A program made the translations under genes and the position numbers. 64,000 bases of DNA from the NCBI RefSeq assembly GCF_014843005.1, contig NZ_JACYXM010000003.1, positions 248,001 through 312,000 on the forward strand, read 5' to 3'. The notes beneath the pieces are model-generated. The model was not told the DNA's origin. It worked only from the letters and a program-made list of their open reading frames with translations, and did no database searches. The DNA is from Rhodanobacter sp. DHG33. GTDB lineage: Bacteria; Pseudomonadota; Gammaproteobacteria; Xanthomonadales; Rhodanobacteraceae. Below, one piece after another: positions 61,170-64,000 of this stretch. Position 1 is the stretch's first letter; each line of letters opens with the position of its first letter.

Positions 61170-63746
61170 TCACTCGCGCAGTGCCGGATGATCCGCCTGG
61201 GGCTTGTCCAGGTAATAGCCCTGCACCATGTCCACGCCGAATTCCCGCAGCAGGCGCAGGGTCTCCTCGTCTTCCACGAACTCGGCCACGGTGCGCTGAC
61301 CCATGCCGCGGGCCACCTCGATGATGGAGCGCACGAACACCTGGTTGTCGCGCTCGTGCGGCAGGTTGCGGATGAACAGGCCATCGATCTTGAGCACGTC
61401 GACCTTGAGGCGCTTGAGGTAGGCGAACGAGGCGAAACCGCTGCCGAAGTCGTCCAGGCACAGGCTGCAGCCGGCATGCCGCAGCGCATCGATGAAGCGC
61501 TCGGCATCGCGCAGGTCCGAAATGGCGGCCGTCTCGGTCAGCTCCACCAGCAGGCGCTTCGGCGCCACGCCGTGCGTGGCCAGTTCGGTGGTGATGAAAC
61601 CGGGCAGGTCGGGATCGTCGAACGAGCGTCCGGAGATGTTGATGGCCAGGGCCGGCAGCCGCGGGTGCTCGGCCAGCAGCGCGATGCTTTCGCGCACCAT
61701 CCAGCGGTCGATGTCGACGATCTTGCCGCTTTTCTCGGCATAGCCGATGAACTGGTCCGGCGCGATGTAATGCGTGGGATCGGCTTCGTCCACCATGCGC
61801 ACCAGGGCTTCCAGGTGCGTCAGCTCGCCACTGACCGTGCCGTACACGCCCTGGAAATGCAGCCGAAGCAGGCCGCGCTCGAGCGCGTGCTCGATCCGCT
61901 CGTTCCAGGCCAGGCGTGCGGCCACGGCCTGCATGGCGTCGCGGTCGGAGCGGTAGATGTTCCAGCGGTTCTTGCCGAGGCGCTTGGCCTGGTACATCGC
62001 CATGTCGGCGTGCGACACGAGTTCTTCGGCGTTCTGGCCGTGGTCGGGGAAGTGCGCCACGCCCAGGCTGGTGGTCAGTCGCAGAGGGCGCCCTTCGATT
62101 TCCAGCGCCAACCGCCCCAGGTTGCCCACGATGCGTTCCGCGAGCACCAGTGCGCTGTTCAGCGTGGCGTGAGGCATGAACACGGCGAACTCGTCGCCGC
62201 CCAGGCGGCACAAGGTGTCCGACTCGTGCACCAACGCCTTGACTTCGGCCGCCACGCGAAGCAGCAACGTATCGCCCGCAATGTGGCCGAAGGTGTCGTT
62301 GACGTATTTGAATTCGTCCAGGTCGAAGAGCAGCACGGCGCCCTGGCGGGCGGTGCGCACGCCGCCCCGGAAGAAGCGGGCCAGCTCGGCCTCGAAATAA
62401 TGGCGGTTGTGCAGACCGGTCAGGGTGTCGCATTCGGCCAGCGTGGTGAGCCGTTCGCGCTGCTGCACCAGTTCGGCCACCATGGCGTCGAAGGCGTTTG
62501 CCAGCCGTCCCAGTTCGTCGGGGCTGTCCAGCGCAATGGGCTGGGGCGTGCGCCCCTGGCCCAGCTCATCCACGGCACGGGTCAGGTGCAGCAGGGGCGA
62601 GGTCACCAGCGCATGGACGCGGCGGCGCAGCAGCCAGAGGGACGGCCCCAGGATCAGCAGGCAGACGGCACACATCATCAGCCAGCCCAGCATGACCCAC
62701 TGATCCACGCGCTTCTGCGGCAGCACGTTCACCTGGAACCAACCCGGCCCGCGGATGCGCGACCAGGCCACCCACTGGCTGCCGTCGGCCGTGCGGCCCG
62801 TGCCCATGTCGGAGTGGGCCGCCAGCACTGTGCGAAACACCTGGTCGAGCGCGTGGTTCCCCAAGGTGGTGATCTGCAGCTGGCCGTGTGCGGCGGCGAT
62901 GCGGTCGCGCAGCTTCGAATGCGCGATCAGGTTGCCCTCGCTGTCCATGATGAGCTGCTGTACGGCCGCATGATGGCGGATGTCGTTCACGGAATCGATC
63001 AGCGCCTGTATCGCCACATCGTGTCCCAGCGCGCCTACCCAGTGGCCCTGCCAATCCAGGGGCGCGACGACGGACACCATCCAGGTATGGGCCTGTTCGT
63101 CCAGGTACACCGGCGTCCAGAACACCTTGCGAGCGGGATTGCGGCGCGGGTCGGCGCCCTGCATGGGCGGGTAGTTGGCGTTGCCGGCCTGCATGCCGGC
63201 GTTGCCGCCCCAGTCGACGCCGTGGGCATACTCCATCAGCCCGTTTTCCGCGAAGTCCAGGTAGGTCGAAAAAAACGGCGGCACCAGCGCCGGGCCCTGC
63301 TCGCGCAGCAGGTCGTAGCTGACGACCGCACGCAGGCGTACCGAGTCGGAGAGGCCATGCGGCCCCTCGTGCAGGTACAGCAAGGGGGTGGCATAGGTAT
63401 CCACCAGCTCCGGACGCACGCGCCACAATCCGTCGGGGCTGCGCGCGAACAGCTTGTCGAAGCGCTCGGCGGTATCCGGCGGAGCCTTGTCCAGCCGCTG
63501 CACCAGCGTCTGGCGCAGGCGGCGCACGCTGGCGTCGGCCTGCACGAGCAGGCCTTCGTTGGTTTGCGCCTTGAGCTGCACCCATTGCTGGATGACCAGC
63601 GGTGCCACCCGGTCCGCCGTCACCCGCAGGGCGGCATAGCACAGCACCGACAGCACCAGCAGCAACGCCAGGAACAGTCCCCAGAGGGTGAGCGATAGCC
63701 GGTGGATCAACGATGGGCTGGTCGAGGCAAGCGGCAAGGAAAACAC
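61170..63746 (-). CDS. Cache-HAMP-GGDEF-EAL membrane protein (cyclic-di-GMP turnover)
   Basis: The product has 858 residues. A membrane segment (about 19-43), a large periplasmic dCache-like sensor domain (45-340), a second membrane segment (about 350-372), HAMP (370-425), GGDEF (430-590) and EAL (600-850) are seen. GGDEF is intact (516-520, RLGGDEFAVF). The EAL motif (646-648) and the metal/catalytic set LTETA, DDFGSGF, LKIDG and VQGYYL are present. It could make or degrade c-di-GMP. The FQPI word of active EAL proteins reads FQGV, and AEGVE reads AEFVE. Ligand unknown. Confidence 0.93.
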   Translation of the reverse strand: MFSLPLASTSPSLIHRLSLTLWGLFLALLLVLSVLCYAALRVTADRVAPLVIQQWVQLKAQTNEGLLVQADASVRRLRQTLVQRLDKAPPDTAERFDKLFARSPDGLWRVRPELVDTYATPLLYLHEGPHGLSDSVRLRAVVSYDLLREQGPALVPPFFSTYLDFAENGLMEYAHGVDWGGNAGMQAGNANYPPMQGADPRRNPARKVFWTPVYLDEQAHTWMVSVVAPLDWQGHWVGALGHDVAIQALIDSVNDIRHHAAVQQLIMDSEGNLIAHSKLRDRIAAAHGQLQITTLGNHALDQVFRTVLAAHSDMGTGRTADGSQWVAWSRIRGPGWFQVNVLPQKRVDQWVMLGWLMMCAVCLLILGPSLWLLRRRVHALVTSPLLHLTRAVDELGQGRTPQPIALDSPDELGRLANAFDAMVAELVQQRERLTTLAECDTLTGLHNRHYFEAELARFFRGGVRTARQGAVLLFDLDEFKYVNDTFGHIAGDTLLLRVAAEVKALVHESDTLCRLGGDEFAVFMPHATLNSALVLAERIVGNLGRLALEIEGRPLRLTTSLGVAHFPDHGQNAEELVSHADMAMYQAKRLGKNRWNIYRSDRDAMQAVAARLAWNERIEHALERGLLRLHFQGVYGTVSGELTHLEALVRMVDEADPTHYIAPDQFIGYAEKSGKIVDIDRWMVRESIALLAEHPRLPALAINISGRSFDDPDLPGFITTELATHGVAPKRLLVELTETAAISDLRDAERFIDALRHAGCSLCLDDFGSGFASFAYLKRLKVDVLKIDGLFIRNLPHERDNQVFVRSIIEVARGMGQRTVAEFVEDEETLRLLREFGVDMVQGYYLDKPQADHPALRE

Positions 63747-63934
63747 CCTCGGTTTTCAATCAGGAGACATGACCTGCGCAGTCGACAACCCGCCGCCGCC
63801 CGGGAAAGCGCCACCCTCTCGGTGAACGCGGAGACAGACGACGTGCGGACTCTACCGCAGGGCATGGCTTTCGTGCCGCTGCCGCTACAATGGCCGTCCA
63901 TTTCCACGCGGCAACGTCCCACGGAGTCATCGGC

Positions 63935-64000
63935 ATGAAGGTCCTGGTCATCGGCAACGGCGGGCGCGAGCACGCGCTGGCGTGGAAGCTCAAGCAGTCG
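63935..64000 (+). CDS. purD: phosphoribosylamine-glycine ligase, N-terminal end (cut by window)
   Basis: The first 22 codons read MKVLVIGNGGREHALAWKL, the near-invariant start of PurD (GAR synthetase), with the GNGGREHAL nucleotide-binding loop. GGAG at 63922-63925 is the ribosome site. The gene continues past the window edge. The 188-base gap before it holds the upstream region of the GGDEF-EAL gene and the purD leader; no other gene is seen. Confidence 0.93.
   Translation, partial: MKVLVIGNGGREHALAWKLKQS

Noticed and set aside
61188-63698. Plus-strand open frame of 836 codons opposite the GGDEF-EAL gene.
   Set aside because: It is a mirror of the coding strand with no recognisable domain; all GGDEF and EAL motifs are on the minus strand.

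Overview
The window is very GC-rich, densely coded chromosomal DNA. Its gene content points to a gammaproteobacterium of the Lysobacterales (Xanthomonadales), most likely Rhodanobacteraceae (a Dyella, Rhodanobacter or Luteibacter relative). The main clues are the rsmB-fmt-def block divergent from lysM-dprA-topA-tsaC, a glnA-ntrB-ntrC block behind a sigma-54 promoter, and phhA next to a divergent Lrp-family gene. Family-level placement is an inference. No tRNA, rRNA, CRISPR array, insertion sequence or prophage is seen, and no stretch over 300 bases lacks a gene.

Layout. 1-6.4 kb: the end of a ParB-like nuclease gene, a SulP anion transporter, a DUF885 hydrolase, a Xre-RES toxin-antitoxin pair coupled to a secreted SGNH hydrolase, and a sugar O-acetyltransferase. 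6.4-16.4 kb: a patatin phospholipase, phhA with an Lrp regulator, an MFS transporter with a TetR regulator and twin palindromic operators, PlsC and YheT-type lipid genes, and a chain of small envelope-stress genes (DUF1328, YqjD-like, YqjE-like, an unknown, AI-2E family). 16.4-24.5 kb: the most unusual region. It carries four paralogous secreted PD40 beta-propeller proteins, two other secreted proteins and a LytS/LytTR two-component system, all on the minus strand. LytTR-type direct repeats lie in front of two of its transcription units.

24.5-33.5 kb: a MexEF-OprN-like RND efflux operon with two co-transcribed oxidoreductases and a divergent LysR gene; an inverted REP pair encodes the end of the adaptor. 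33.4-39.9 kb: uppP, then glnA-ntrB-ntrC with recognisable nitrogen-control signals, then a PACE exporter divergent from a LysR gene. 39.9-51.1 kb: a surface-polysaccharide block with two GT39 mannosyl/arabinosyl-type transferases, a CDP-glycerol-type phosphotransferase, four other glycosyltransferases, a WaaL-like ligase and a UDP-xylose synthase. 51.2-64 kb: housekeeping genes (rsmB, fmt, def, a LysM protein, dprA, topA, tsaC), an AMP-dependent ligase, a GGDEF-EAL cyclic-di-GMP protein and the start of purD.

Functional themes. The envelope dominates: LPS decoration, undecaprenyl phosphate recycling, lipid acyl transfer, efflux and secreted propeller proteins. Many adjacent genes overlap by 4 bases (ATGA or GTGA), so translational coupling is common. 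The best candidate for an undescribed system is the PD40 propeller / LytTR locus.
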